From positions 53,657 through 117,656 of the forward strand of contig NZ_JBQKGG010000007.1 in NCBI RefSeq assembly GCF_052118925.1: a DNA stretch of 64,000 nt, given 5' to 3'. A model generated the notes under the pieces. That model made no database searches and was not told the origin of the DNA. It worked only from the letters and a program-made list of their open reading frames with translations. Source of the stretch: Lientehia sp934351765 (GTDB lineage: Bacteria > Bacillota > Clostridia > Lachnospirales > Lachnospiraceae). Below, piece by piece: positions 34,972 through 44,417 of the stretch. Position 1 is the first letter of the stretch; each line of letters begins with the position of its first letter. A program made the position numbers and the translations under genes.

Positions 34972-35021
34972 AATCTTAACTCTCCATTTCTCTCATCCTG
35001 ACAATTCAGGCTCTGCCTGAA

Positions 35022-35555
35022 TCATACCAGCTTTTCAATCTCATCCGGTTCCGGCCGGTTCAGATACCGGACATTCTCTCCATTCAGAATCACACGGTCA
35101 TTGCTGTCTGTGACTTTCCCGATAAACGCTGCCGGAATTCCCTGATCCAGAAGCTCCGGGATCACATCGTTGCTGTTGTCCGTCACCAGGATCGTACAGC
35201 CGCCGGACAGAAGCTCATAAGGGTTCCACTCCAGCACCTCACAGATCTCTATGGTTTCCTGGCGCACCGGGATCTTTTTCAGATATACGGTCATTCCGAT
35301 TTTATGTGCTTCTGCCAGTTCCCACAATGCCGCAAAAATACCGCCGTTCCTCACTTCTTGCATGGCTATTTCACCATGCTGCCGCGCGACTGCGGCCTCC
35401 GGACTCGCCTTCAGGTATTCCCGGAAGCTCCGGGCTGTGTCCAGAAGATCCTGAGGAAGCGTTTTTTTCAGCCTGGCCTCCAGCTTCTCGACAGCCAGCA
35501 CCGTTCCCTCCAGACCGATGTATCCGGTCACGATCATATCCTGTCCTGGTTTCAT
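35022..35555 (-). CDS. AIR synthase/HypE-like C-terminal domain protein
   Basis: 177 aa. It matches the C-terminal half of HypE/AIR-synthase-like proteins: DMIVTGYIGLEGT at the start, HGEIAMQEVRNGGIFAALWELAE, LKKIPVRQETIEICEVLEWNPYELLSGG, and IPAAFIGKVTDSNDRVILNGE. The N-terminal ATP-binding half (about 150 residues) is missing, and no remnant is seen upstream, where only promoter-like and hairpin sequence occurs (35556-35770). It may be a degenerate maturation factor or a stand-alone domain. Not part of any hydrogenase cluster here. Confidence 0.75.
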   Translation of the reverse strand: MKPGQDMIVTGYIGLEGTVLAVEKLEARLKKTLPQDLLDTARSFREYLKASPEAAVARQHGEIAMQEVRNGGIFAALWELAEAHKIGMTVYLKKIPVRQETIEICEVLEWNPYELLSGGCTILVTDNSNDVIPELLDQGIPAAFIGKVTDSNDRVILNGENVRYLNRPEPDEIEKLV

Positions 35556-35770
35556 GTTATTCTCCTTTGCATCGTCTCACAAAAGATATTCCTTTTTGTT
35601 TCATCGGACGCACTTTCCTGTGAAACAGGAAAGAGGTCAAAATTCCTTTCCCGGAACCATGACCTCTTCAGTATAGCATACTTTTTTTTTCTTTGCACCA
35701 GGATTCTCAGAAACCCTGGCCTGCGCTTTCTCTCATTTCATGAGCTGTACGTCCTGTCTTCGAAGACGTT

Positions 35771-37393
35771 TCAGCCCTGAGACGGGGATTCCACAGGAGC
35801 CGGCGCCGGTGCCTCCGTAGGCGCCGCTGTCGGGGCCTCCGTGGGTGCTTCCGTCGGTGCCGGTGTGGATTCCGCCGGCGCCTCCGTAGACTCTGGCGGT
35901 GCCGCTGCCGCATCCGGTCCCTTTACGACCTTTCTCGCCGATGCACGGTACTTATCGGTATGAAGCTTGATCTTCTCCTGAAGCACGCCATCCACATAAA
36001 CCTCTTTATAGGCCTCGCAGACTGCCGCCGGATAAGAGGTCGACTGGACAACGTTCTCAGTTCCGGGGGCCATACTGGGATCCACGGTTACCTCATCGGG
36101 AACATACTCTTCGCTGAGGGTCACACCATAGAACTTTAAGGTCCGGTTCGCCGGTCTCGTCTCCTTGCCCCAGATGGTATAAGTCACATAACCGCCGCCC
36201 ACTGACGCTTCAATATAGATCGGGAAATCAAAATCGTTGGTCAGCTCCAGATCCTTGGAGCCGCCGTCGTTGATGGTGGCATCCAGACCCCAGTCAGTAT
36301 AATTTACGATCATGGAGTGGTTGGAGCGCTTGGAAATATGCACTTCTGCCCGCAGTGCTGCGTTATAGAGGGTTGTTGCCAGCTGACAGATCCCTCCGCC
36401 GTATTCCTTTACATAACCGCCATTCTGGTATGCGATTTCCTCCACATAGCCGTTCTCTGCCGAGAATGGCGCAAGTGCATCATGCATGGACCAGGACTCC
36501 CCCGGCATGATCAGCACATCCGTCGTATGTCCTACACCAGCCTTCAGATTCTTCTGTTTCCCGGCTCCGCCTGTAACACTTGTAGAAAAGGTTCCGATCT
36601 TATCCGTGATCTGGGAAAGAAGCTCCTTGGTGCATCTCGGTTCCTTGATTTGAGCCGAAGCAGCAACCGTCAGATCTTCACCGTTCCAGTTTTCCATGGC
36701 AGTCATAATGGACTTTGCGGTTTCATCTGCATTGACTTCGATTCCGCTCTTACTGTCTGTTATCTCAAAGCCGCTGCCGACACGTTCCAGCTTTGCCTCC
36801 ACCGGTTCGATGGACAGCGCCTCCGTCTTTGTATCCACGAAATTCTTTACGGTCGCTTCGTTCACAGCCAGTTCCAGATCAAAGGTATGGCTGCTTACGC
36901 TTAAATCTTTTTCTGTCTTATAACGGACGATCAGGTTTCCGCTCTTTCCAAGGGTCACAGCCTCCATGACCACATTGGAAAGATCCTTTGCATAAAGGCC
37001 AAGCTCCGAAACCGGCGCGGTAATGGGATCTACCCCGTCTGCTCCGTCAAGCGTCAGCGTCAAGGTCTTTCCTCCCAGCGCTGCAACCTCCGTCTGCACC
37101 GCATCCATGGCCTGTGCTGCCGTCATGCCGCTGACATCGGTCGTTCCGATCAGTACGCCGTTGGCCACAGTCGTCTCCTCTGTAAACGGACTTTTCGCCA
37201 GTGCCCTCTCCAGAGACTCCTCCGCATTTTCTGTCGGTTCTGTGCTCAGCGTCTGCACTTCTTCACCGTCCGCCGTCGTTTCTCCGGTCTCTGTTTCTTT
37301 TTGTGTTTCATCTCCGGTTGCATAAACCGCTCCCGAAAGAACTGTCGTCATCAGGAGCGTCCATATCAGCAGCCAAGTAACTCGTTTCCTCAT
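35771..37393 (-). CDS. Secreted VanW-family protein
   Basis: 540 aa. A signal peptide (hydrophobic 8-26, cleavage probably after VYA) is followed by an acidic Thr/Glu linker, a YoaR-like putative peptidoglycan-binding domain (about 55-265), a VanW domain (about 285-440, with GGGICQLATTLYNAAL, HSMIVNYT and ATINDGG), a G5-like stretch, and a C-terminal Pro/Ala/Thr/Glu repeat tail (about 497-540). It acts outside the membrane; VanW function is not established. Promoter mapped at 37460-37488. Confidence 0.9.
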   Translation of the reverse strand: MRKRVTWLLIWTLLMTTVLSGAVYATGDETQKETETGETTADGEEVQTLSTEPTENAEESLERALAKSPFTEETTVANGVLIGTTDVSGMTAAQAMDAVQTEVAALGGKTLTLTLDGADGVDPITAPVSELGLYAKDLSNVVMEAVTLGKSGNLIVRYKTEKDLSVSSHTFDLELAVNEATVKNFVDTKTEALSIEPVEAKLERVGSGFEITDSKSGIEVNADETAKSIMTAMENWNGEDLTVAASAQIKEPRCTKELLSQITDKIGTFSTSVTGGAGKQKNLKAGVGHTTDVLIMPGESWSMHDALAPFSAENGYVEEIAYQNGGYVKEYGGGICQLATTLYNAALRAEVHISKRSNHSMIVNYTDWGLDATINDGGSKDLELTNDFDFPIYIEASVGGGYVTYTIWGKETRPANRTLKFYGVTLSEEYVPDEVTVDPSMAPGTENVVQSTSYPAAVCEAYKEVYVDGVLQEKIKLHTDKYRASARKVVKGPDAAAAPPESTEAPAESTPAPTEAPTEAPTAAPTEAPAPAPVESPSQG

Positions 37394-37459
37394 TCAAACT
37401 CCCTTTCTTTCAACCCATAAATAATCTTTACGCAAATAATCTCTGCTCAGTTTGTTGCT

Positions 37460-37488
37460 AGTATATCAATATCTATCTCTGATTGCAA
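37460..37488 (-). promoter_or_regulatory. Promoter of the VanW gene
   Basis: Minus strand TTGCAA (37483-37488), 17 bp, TATACT (37460-37465). Confidence 0.65.
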
Positions 37489-37549
37489 GTGTCATCACAG
37501 AATCTTAAAATACTTAAAGGAACCGCAACATCTTCCGGTATTTCTCCGG

Positions 37550-37657
37550 CTATATGACCATGCTGAGCACCATGGGAACGACCATAACCAGAACCAGAAC
37601 TACGGCGATTACGCCAAACAGGATCTGCTTTGTCTTTTTGTTGTTCATATTCATCAT
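37550..37657 (-). CDS. 35 aa single-pass membrane protein
   Basis: Short frame with a good ribosome site (AGGAGG 10 bases upstream). The product begins MMNMNNKKTKQILFG and continues as one hydrophobic helix (about residues 12-35) ending VLSMVI. The basic N terminus and membrane helix suggest an N-in small membrane protein of the kind common in Lachnospiraceae. No homologue can be named. It lies alone between the VanW and radical SAM genes. Confidence 0.55.
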   Translation of the reverse strand: MMNMNNKKTKQILFGVIAVVLVLVMVVPMVLSMVI

Positions 37658-37788
37658 GGCAGATATTCCTCCTAATCTGAAGCTTCAAAACTCCTTCTGC
37701 GGCACCGTATTCCGTCTGCGGTGCACGGTTTTCTCATCTCCGGACAATACCGGCTGCCTCCGCACGCATTTCTGCCGCCTGCCCTTTG

Positions 37789-39594
37789 TTATACCGCCAA
37801 AACCGGAAAAAGTCCAGCATTTCCCGTTAAAATATCACGCCGTTCATAGTCGAAAATACAAATTTCTCCATTGATCCGCTCCACATGGAACCGCCTTAAC
37901 AGCTCCTTCATGGAAAGCTCCGGTCTGATTTTAATAAGAAGCTCCCGTTCCTCTTCATGGCTTAATTCCGGCACACAGAAAGCCGGGCGCTTTTTCACAT
38001 TCTCCCGCAGATAGAAATCCAGGGTCAAAAGGCCGCGAAGCCGTTCTTTTTCCGCCGGAAACCACGTTCCTGCCGTTTCCAGAAGAAATTCATAGACTGC
38101 GGCACGTACATGCTTCTTCCCGTTCATGCCGGCCTCCCGATACGCCTTTCCCAGCGCTTCAAAAAGCCCGAACGCAGTTCCGTAAAGTGGTACCAGGACA
38201 TTTAAGGTATTGGGAAACTGCCCGCTGTTATAATAGATTTCGGTCATATCCTCCACCTGCTTTAGCCGGATGACCTCTTTATGGGACAGCCACGGCGTCT
38301 CCAGGACCTCATACGGTGCTTCCGCCTGATAAAGGATCTGATACCGCTTTGCATCCTCATACATGGAGGTCCCCCGCAGAACCTTTAAAAATCCAAGCTG
38401 AAGCTGGTCGGGCTTCATCCCGTAGACCACGTCAAAGGAACGGCCGAAGCTCTCATAATCCTCCCAGGGAAGTCCGGCAATCAGATCCAGATGCTGATGG
38501 ATATTATGTCCGCTCCGGATCGTTCCGGTAATCTCCTTCAGCTTTGTCAGATCGGTCCGCCGGTGAATCGCCTCCAGTGTCTTCGGGTTCGCCGACTGAA
38601 CGCCGATCTCCAGCTGGACCAGACCGGGGCGAAGAGTTTTTAACAGCTCCAGTGCTTCCGGCCCCAGAATATCCGCCTCGATCTCAAAATGGAAATTAGT
38701 GATCCCGTTGTCATGATCGCGCAGAAACTGCCAGATCTCCATGGCCCGCTTTTCCTTACAGTTGAACGTCCGGTCCACCAGCTTGACCTGCGGAACCTTA
38801 TGCTCCAGGAAAAAGGAAAGCTCTGAAAAGACCTGGTCCAACGGACGAAACCGCAGCGTCTTATCTATAGAAGAAAGGCAGTAGCTGCAGGAAAAAGGGC
38901 AGCCGCGGCTTGTCTCATAATAGGGGATCCTGTTTTCAAACTCTTTAAGATTCTGATAAACAAAGGGGATCTTTCCCATATCGGTAAAGGGCGCAGGCGG
39001 CGTGATCCCGATGGTTCCGTCCGGCTTCCGCCAGGCACAGCCAAAGGGAACCGGCGAAGACTCCGGCTTTCCCTGTCCACACTTCACCCGTATTTCCCCC
39101 TGGTTTTCCACATAATACTGAACCAGCCGGGGAAAACTTTCCTCTCCCTCTCCGTAAAGAATCCCGTCTATTTCCGGAATTTCGAAAAACTGTCGTTCCA
39201 GTTCATAGGACACCTCCGGCCCGCCCAGCCAGATTGGCACTCCGGGACAGAGCCGTTTTAAGTTTTTTACCAGCGTTTTTACATATTCAATATTCCAGAT
39301 ATAACAGGAGAAGCAGAGCACATCGGCCTCCCGCAGATAAATATCATCCAATATCTCCGCCGCCCGGTGATTGATGGTATACTCCGCCAGCTCGATCTGC
39401 ACAGCTTCCTGCAATGCACAATCTGAACAGACCGGCTCCGCCGTATCAGAGACTGCCTCCTCCGGACAGGATGAACCTGACTTTCTCCCATTTTTCCATG
39501 TTTTCATTGCCTGCTCCGCGCAGGCCTTCAATGTATAAACTGCCAGATTCGAATGAATATATCTGGCATTGATCGCCACCAGAAGAATTTTCAT
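37789..39594 (-). CDS. B12-binding radical SAM protein (DUF4080)
   Basis: 601 aa. N-terminal cobalamin-binding Rossmann domain (about 1-150), radical SAM core with the cluster motif CPFSCSYC (CxxxCxxC) at about 233-240, and a C-terminal DUF4080 region. Members of this family often modify unknown substrates; several are tRNA methylthiotransferase-like only in the core. Translation starts MKILLVAINARYIHSNLAVY, which is the usual family N terminus. Substrate unknown. Confidence 0.9.
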   Translation of the reverse strand: MKILLVAINARYIHSNLAVYTLKACAEQAMKTWKNGRKSGSSCPEEAVSDTAEPVCSDCALQEAVQIELAEYTINHRAAEILDDIYLREADVLCFSCYIWNIEYVKTLVKNLKRLCPGVPIWLGGPEVSYELERQFFEIPEIDGILYGEGEESFPRLVQYYVENQGEIRVKCGQGKPESSPVPFGCAWRKPDGTIGITPPAPFTDMGKIPFVYQNLKEFENRIPYYETSRGCPFSCSYCLSSIDKTLRFRPLDQVFSELSFFLEHKVPQVKLVDRTFNCKEKRAMEIWQFLRDHDNGITNFHFEIEADILGPEALELLKTLRPGLVQLEIGVQSANPKTLEAIHRRTDLTKLKEITGTIRSGHNIHQHLDLIAGLPWEDYESFGRSFDVVYGMKPDQLQLGFLKVLRGTSMYEDAKRYQILYQAEAPYEVLETPWLSHKEVIRLKQVEDMTEIYYNSGQFPNTLNVLVPLYGTAFGLFEALGKAYREAGMNGKKHVRAAVYEFLLETAGTWFPAEKERLRGLLTLDFYLRENVKKRPAFCVPELSHEEERELLIKIRPELSMKELLRRFHVERINGEICIFDYERRDILTGNAGLFPVLAV

Positions 39595-39666
39595 ACTATC
39601 TAAATTTCCTCAATATACCGCAGACTCAGCTGCTTCCGAAATTTCCAACCAATTGGATTGTCTTTT

Positions 39667-39696
39667 AGTATACTTCCCCATGCAAAGCGGTGTCAA
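39667..39696 (-). promoter_or_regulatory. Promoter of the radical SAM gene
   Basis: Minus strand TTGACA (39691-39696), 18 bp, TATACT (39667-39672). The rest of the 316 bp divergent gap to the MATE gene shows no gene or clear structure. Confidence 0.7.
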
Positions 39697-39910
39697 TATT
39701 TTCCTTGGCTCTGCCGCCGGTAAACTCAGCTTCAGAATCGAACCGGCCTCCGGTATACGTCTGTTCCGAAAAATTTCCGCTACAAAAAACGGAAGATTCA
39801 TGTTAAACTGGAAAATACAAACAAATGATTTTTTATGAGGTTTTTCTGCATACCATAACAATGGAAGAGTTTACAGGGAAAGCCTTCCTATGAAAGGAGT
39901 CTCTCAACAC

Positions 39911-41260
39911 ATGGAACAAAATCTGACGAGGGGAAGCGTCCTGAAAAATATTTTGCTGTTCTCGCTTCCTTACCTGCTTTCTTATTTTTTACAGACACTC
40001 TACGGCATGGCTGACCTGTTCATCATCGGCCAGTTCGACCGGATCGCAGGCACTACGGCAGTCTCCATCGGCAGCCAGGTCATGCATATGCTCACGGTCA
40101 TTCTTGTAGGTCTTTCCATGGGCGCTACCGTAAGCATCGCCCAGGCCATCGGTGCTGATGACAATGCGCGTGCATCTGCTGATATCGGAAATACGATAAC
40201 ACTGTTCATGATCGTTTCTGTGATCCTCACCGTGCTTCTGCTGTTCTTTGTGAAGCCTGTTATTTCGATTATGTCCACCCCGTCTGAGGCTGTCTCCGGT
40301 GCCAGGGCTTACCTTACGGTCTGCTTTATCGGAATCCCCTTCATCACTGCCTATAACATCATCAGTTCGATCTTCCGCGGTATGGGTGATTCCAAAAGCC
40401 CCATGTACTTTATCGCCATCGCCTGCGCTGCCAACATCGGACTGGACTATCTGTTCATGGGAGTGCTTCGCATGGGACCGGTCGGCGCAGCACTGGGTAC
40501 GACCTTATCCCAGGCCATCAGTGTTGTGATCTCCCTTGTGGTAATTCTGAAACGAAACACCGGACTCCGACCCTCCCGCAAAGATTTTCGTCCCGTTCGC
40601 CCCGTCATGAGACAGCTTCTCTCCATCGGTCTTCCCATCGCTTTTCAGGACGGACTGATCCAGATTGCCTTTATCATCATTACCATCATCGCTAATCAGC
40701 GCGGGCTTACGGATTCTGCTGCCGTCGGCATTGTGGAGAAGCTCATCAGCTTTCTCTTCCTGGTGCCCTCGTCCATGCTGTCCACCGTCTCTGCCCTAGG
40801 CGCCCAGAATATCGGTGCCGGAAAACCGGAACGGGCAAAGAAAACCCTGGGTTATGCCGTCATGATCACCGTCTGCTTTGGCCTGATCATCGCTGCTCTG
40901 ATCCAGCTTATCGCAGAACCGGTGGTGAGACTGTTTACCAGAGATACCGGTGTGATCATCGCCGGCGGTCAGTATATCCGCGGCTACATCTGGGACTGCT
41001 TGTTCGCCGGGATCCATTTTAGCTTCAGCGGTTACTTCTGTGCCTGTGGAAGATCCATTCTTTCCTTTATCCATAACATTACCGCCATCACGCTGGTGCG
41101 TATTCCCGGCGTGTATCTGATGTCGAAGCTGTTCCCCTCGACCCTGCTGCCCATGGGACTTGCCACCGCCGCCGGATCGCTTTTGTCAGTTCTCATCTGC
41201 CTGATCGCCTTTTTTATTCTGGAACGGAAACAAAAAATTCCCGGGCGGGCCGCAGCATAA
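39911..41260 (+). CDS. MATE-family efflux transporter
   Basis: 449 aa with about 12 membrane segments in two homologous halves, opening LTRGSVLKNILLFSLPYLLSY and containing LYGMADLFIIGQF, typical of the DinF/NorM-like clostridial MATE group. It exports organic cations or drugs using Na+ or H+. ATG at 39911 is preferred from family N termini, with AAAGGAG 11 bases upstream; an in-frame ATG at 39890 would add seven residues. Monocistronic. Confidence 0.92.
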   Translation: MEQNLTRGSVLKNILLFSLPYLLSYFLQTLYGMADLFIIGQFDRIAGTTAVSIGSQVMHMLTVILVGLSMGATVSIAQAIGADDNARASADIGNTITLFMIVSVILTVLLLFFVKPVISIMSTPSEAVSGARAYLTVCFIGIPFITAYNIISSIFRGMGDSKSPMYFIAIACAANIGLDYLFMGVLRMGPVGAALGTTLSQAISVVISLVVILKRNTGLRPSRKDFRPVRPVMRQLLSIGLPIAFQDGLIQIAFIIITIIANQRGLTDSAAVGIVEKLISFLFLVPSSMLSTVSALGAQNIGAGKPERAKKTLGYAVMITVCFGLIIAALIQLIAEPVVRLFTRDTGVIIAGGQYIRGYIWDCLFAGIHFSFSGYFCACGRSILSFIHNITAITLVRIPGVYLMSKLFPSTLLPMGLATAAGSLLSVLICLIAFFILERKQKIPGRAAA

Positions 41261-41284
41261 TTGGGGTTGTTTCTGTGCCGGTAC

Positions 41285-41428
41285 TCTCGGTACCTCCTGA
41301 ACCTCGTCAAAAATTAAAGATGTATGATCCGGATCAATTTTTCGTCCGGCATATAATTCCAGTCCCACGATCAGGCGGTTTGTGTCCAGATCCGATGCAA
41401 AAAGCTCTGACATTCGGGAGTTGGGATA
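41285..41428 (-). pseudogene. Fragment of an AAA_14/DUF4143-type ATPase
   Basis: In one minus frame the translation SELFASDLDTNRLIVGLELY followed by KIDPDHTSLIFDEVQEVPR matches the region up to Walker B of AAA_14 (DUF4143-associated) ATPases. No Walker A upstream and no C-terminal domain downstream is present. It is a short relic inside the gap between the MATE and NhaC genes. Confidence 0.6.
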
Positions 41429-41478
41429 AAAAATCCGACCTCTGTATGCGTTTATCACATACAAAGATCGGATTTTTT
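41428..41478. terminator. Bidirectional terminator between MATE and NhaC genes
   Basis: AAAAAATCCGA (41428-41438) / TCGGATTTTTT (41468-41478) with inner TGTATG/CATACA pairing. T runs on both strands. Confidence 0.88.
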
Positions 41479-41541
41479 GTTTACAAATTATTGCCGGAAG
41501 CTGTTTCGGATCTCACTCCGGACAGTCCCGCTATCTCATTT

Positions 41542-42951
41542 TTACGCTGCCACAAATCCCACGATCAGATAGCCGATGGTAGCCAGCGTACCGCAGATCA
41601 GTGCGTAGGGAAGCTGTGTCTTTACGTGATCCAGGTGGTCGGATGCGGAGCCCATGGACGAAAGGATCGTCGTATCGGACAGGGGGGAGCAATGATCACC
41701 GAATACGCCGCCGCCTGCAACTGCCGCGAATACCGCAACAACAATGGTGGTAAGTTCACCGCCGCTGAAGCTGAATGCCAGAGGCAGAGCAATGGGCATA
41801 CAGATCGCGAAGGTTCCCCAGGAGGTTCCGGTCGCGAATGCCATGATTGCTGCCACAACAAAGATCAGCGCGGGAAGCACATGAGGGGTCATGAAGCCTT
41901 CGCAGATGGAAATAATATAGTTCGCGGTTCCCATCTGCTTGCTCAGGGCGTTGATGGAGTACGCCATGGCAAGGAGTACAACGGCGGGCAGTGCGCCCTT
42001 GATGCCGTCCATCATGGTCTTCATTACTTCTTTGAATGGAATGCCCTGGATCATCATGCTGATCATCATAAAGATTCCCACATAAAGGAAGGCTTCCATG
42101 GTCTTTGCGGACTTGAAGGCAATGTAGGTTCCCAGTGCGGTGCTGATGATCATCAGAACCGGAAGAACAAAGTTCAGGAATACCCTGGGCTTGAAGCCGG
42201 GATAGGGCTGCATCTCCGTCAGCTCTCGGCCGGTCAGAGGCTCTGCGCCGTCTGCCAGTACCTTTCCCTCTTCCATGGCACGCTTCTCGGCCTTCTTCAT
42301 GGGACCGAAATCCTTGACGATTCCAGACGCAATGAGACCAACGAACAGAACCGCGATGATGGCATAGAAGTTAAAGGGGATTGCCTTGATAAACAGCGAT
42401 GCGCCGTCCGCCTCGGTGGCGATGCAGCCAACGCCTACCGCCAGACCGCTTAAATAAGCAGCCCAGCCGGTGATGGGAACCAGCACGCTTACCGGTGCGG
42501 AGGTGGAGTCGGCGATGTACGCCAGCTTCTCTCTGGAGATCCGCGCCTTGTCGGTGATGCTTCTCATGGTACAGCCGACAAACAGGGGGCTGAAGGAATC
42601 GCTGAAGTATACGAACATGCCCAGCACCCATGCCATGAGCTGTGCGCCCTTCCGGCTTAGCTTCTTGTCATTGACCCACTGGGAAAAGCCCTGGATCGCA
42701 CCGGTTTTCTGGAAATATGCAACCAGAATGCCGATGAAAATGTTCAGCAGCATAACCCAGGAAAAGCTTGTGGTTCCCAGGCTTTCTTTCAATAAGGTGG
42801 GGAATCCGAACAGTCCCTGTCCTGCCAGCAGCGTTCCGGTCAGGCAGGCAACACCGAGGGAGACGATGGTATTCTTTGTGGCAAAGGACAGCACGATTGC
42901 CAGGATCGGGGGAATGATGGATATAAATCCCATGTTTACTAACTCTTTCAT
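41542..42951 (-). CDS. NhaC-family Na+/H+ antiporter-type transporter
   Basis: 469 aa, about 12 membrane segments, with the family blocks SFSPLFVGCTMRSITD, SAPVSVLVPITGWAAYLSG, TGTSWGTFAICMPIALPLA and GDHCSPLSDTTILSS. NhaC-type carriers include Na+/H+ antiporters and predicted lysine transporters (the LysW type found under lysine riboswitches). Here the gene follows an alanine dehydrogenase-like gene by 21 bp in a transcript led by a lysine riboswitch, so lysine import or lysine-related exchange is the better guess. Confidence 0.9.
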   Translation of the reverse strand: MKELVNMGFISIIPPILAIVLSFATKNTIVSLGVACLTGTLLAGQGLFGFPTLLKESLGTTSFSWVMLLNIFIGILVAYFQKTGAIQGFSQWVNDKKLSRKGAQLMAWVLGMFVYFSDSFSPLFVGCTMRSITDKARISREKLAYIADSTSAPVSVLVPITGWAAYLSGLAVGVGCIATEADGASLFIKAIPFNFYAIIAVLFVGLIASGIVKDFGPMKKAEKRAMEEGKVLADGAEPLTGRELTEMQPYPGFKPRVFLNFVLPVLMIISTALGTYIAFKSAKTMEAFLYVGIFMMISMMIQGIPFKEVMKTMMDGIKGALPAVVLLAMAYSINALSKQMGTANYIISICEGFMTPHVLPALIFVVAAIMAFATGTSWGTFAICMPIALPLAFSFSGGELTTIVVAVFAAVAGGGVFGDHCSPLSDTTILSSMGSASDHLDHVKTQLPYALICGTLATIGYLIVGFVAA

Positions 42952-42972
42952 ACTCTCTCCTTCTTCAGGTTA

Positions 42973-44151
42973 TTAAAATTTAACGTCTTCTTTTGCGATG
43001 AAGTTTTCGGACCGTGTTACCGTTGCGGGCGGTGCGGGATCCAGCTTCTGATCCGCGATTCCGAGAATATCCTCCGGACGGATCCATGCACGGTTCTGAA
43101 GTGCACTGGTCTCCTCATGAGTCAGATAGCCCTTGTACGTTGTCAGGCTTCTTCTTAAGAAACCGTCTCTTCTGCATGCTTCCGCCACGCCGTTGTTCAT
43201 GATGCTGCGGAAATGAGGAAGCACCGATGCCGCATAAGCCACGGAGGTGGAGTTTGCGATGGCGCCGGGAATGTTGCTTACACAGTAATGAACCACGCCC
43301 TCTTCAATGTATCGGGGATCCTCATGAGTTGTCTCATGGAAGGTCTCGATCACGCCGACATCGTTGCTGATATCAACGATAACAGAGCCCTTTGCCATGC
43401 TGCGGACCATTTCCCGGTCGATGAGATGATCGGTACGGTTCTTCGGCCACTTTACACAGTTGAGCACCATGTCAGTCTCCGGCAGCAGCTTGGCAATATT
43501 CTCCTTGGTGGAGATCATAGTGTTGACACGCTCCTGATACTGACGGCTCAGGGTTCTCAGCGTACCAATGTTGATATCCATCACGGTCACCCATGCGCCC
43601 AGTGCATACAGCACAGACAGAGCAGCCTGTCCAACCACGCCGCCGCCAAGGATCAGCACCTTCATGCCGGGTGCTCCGCCGAGACCGCTCACGAATTTAC
43701 CCTTGCCTCCGTTGATGGAAAGCATGGATTCCAGACCCATGAGTGCGCCCTGCTTTCCGGCTGCCTCGCAGTTAGGGGAGCCGTAGCGGTGGGAATCCTC
43801 TGCAGTAAACGCGATCACCTTCTTGTCCAGAAGTGCCTGAACCTCCTCGGGATGAGCCGCCGGATGAATACAGGTGAACACGATCTGATTTTCCCGGAGC
43901 ATATCAAACTCACAGGGCTCAAACTCCTTAACCTTTGCGAGAAGATCACTTCTCTTATACATTTCCTCGGCAGTATCCACAAGCTCTGCGCCCATGGCTA
44001 CATACTCCTCGTCCTCGAATCCGGCCTTTTCGCCGGCGCCCTTCTGGACAAGCACCTGATGGCCGTCTGCAACAACCGAAGCAACCTCAGAGGGGGTTGC
44101 AATCACGCGGTATTCGCCGTTTTTAATGTCCTTCAGTACACCAAATACCAT
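42973..44151 (-). CDS. Alanine dehydrogenase-like enzyme under lysine riboswitch
   Basis: 392 aa AlaDH/PNT-family dehydrogenase. Conserved Arg in GVLKDIKNGEYRV, Lys in LAKVKE, and His in CIHPAAH match alanine dehydrogenase catalytic residues; the NAD fold reads LILGGGVVGQAAL with acidic VMDIN. The active-site loop that is usually DIAIDQGGCFE reads DISNDVGVIET, and the preceding loop is KWPKNRTDHL instead of IPGAKAP. Start at 44151 follows AGGAGG; the upstream in-frame ATG lies in the terminator. A lysine-sensing leader suggests an amino-acid substrate other than, or linked to, alanine. Confidence 0.88.
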   Translation of the reverse strand: MVFGVLKDIKNGEYRVIATPSEVASVVADGHQVLVQKGAGEKAGFEDEEYVAMGAELVDTAEEMYKRSDLLAKVKEFEPCEFDMLRENQIVFTCIHPAAHPEEVQALLDKKVIAFTAEDSHRYGSPNCEAAGKQGALMGLESMLSINGGKGKFVSGLGGAPGMKVLILGGGVVGQAALSVLYALGAWVTVMDINIGTLRTLSRQYQERVNTMISTKENIAKLLPETDMVLNCVKWPKNRTDHLIDREMVRSMAKGSVIVDISNDVGVIETFHETTHEDPRYIEEGVVHYCVSNIPGAIANSTSVAYAASVLPHFRSIMNNGVAEACRRDGFLRRSLTTYKGYLTHEETSALQNRAWIRPEDILGIADQKLDPAPPATVTRSENFIAKEDVKF

Positions 44152-44180
44152 TTCTTTTTCCTCCTGAATAAAATAAAAAC

Positions 44181-44410
44181 GGACCCTGCGCGCAGGATCC
44201 TTCATTTACGGCCGCAAAGCCTTTGCTCCGCCGCCACAAGCTCGTTTTTATCCTTCGCCGCGCATATACAGCACTCTTTTACCGACTGGCTGTTCTGTTT
44301 CGGTAAAAACAGTCCTGCACTTCTTCAATGCAGGCCCAAGCAGGCTCGCTGCTTTCGGCGGATCACCCTTTTGCCTTCGCTACTCATGTCCTCCGCGCCT
44401 CTGAATATGC
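44181..44410 (-). promoter_or_regulatory. Lysine riboswitch (L box) with terminator
   Basis: Minus-strand leader of the dehydrogenase-NhaC operon. P1 pairs GCATATTCAG (44401-44410) with CTGTATATGC (44262-44271). Conserved L-box strings follow in order: AGAGGCGCGG, ATGAGTAGC, AAAAGGGTGATCCGCCGAAA, then GGGCCTGCATTGAAGAAG and GCAGGACTG. The expression platform is GGATCCTGCG/CGCAGGGTCC (44181-44200) with TTTTTATTTT, an intrinsic terminator just ahead of the ribosome site. The usual logic is termination when lysine is bound. Confidence 0.88.
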
Positions 44411-44417
44411 CTTATTT

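Noticed and set aside
35771..35905. Pro/Ala/Thr repeats as a CRISPR-like or mobile repeat
   Set aside because: They are coding repeats forming the tail of the VanW protein.
41275..42453. Long plus-strand frame of 392 codons
   Set aside because: It lies antisense to the NhaC gene, has His/Gly-rich nonsense composition and no family resemblance.
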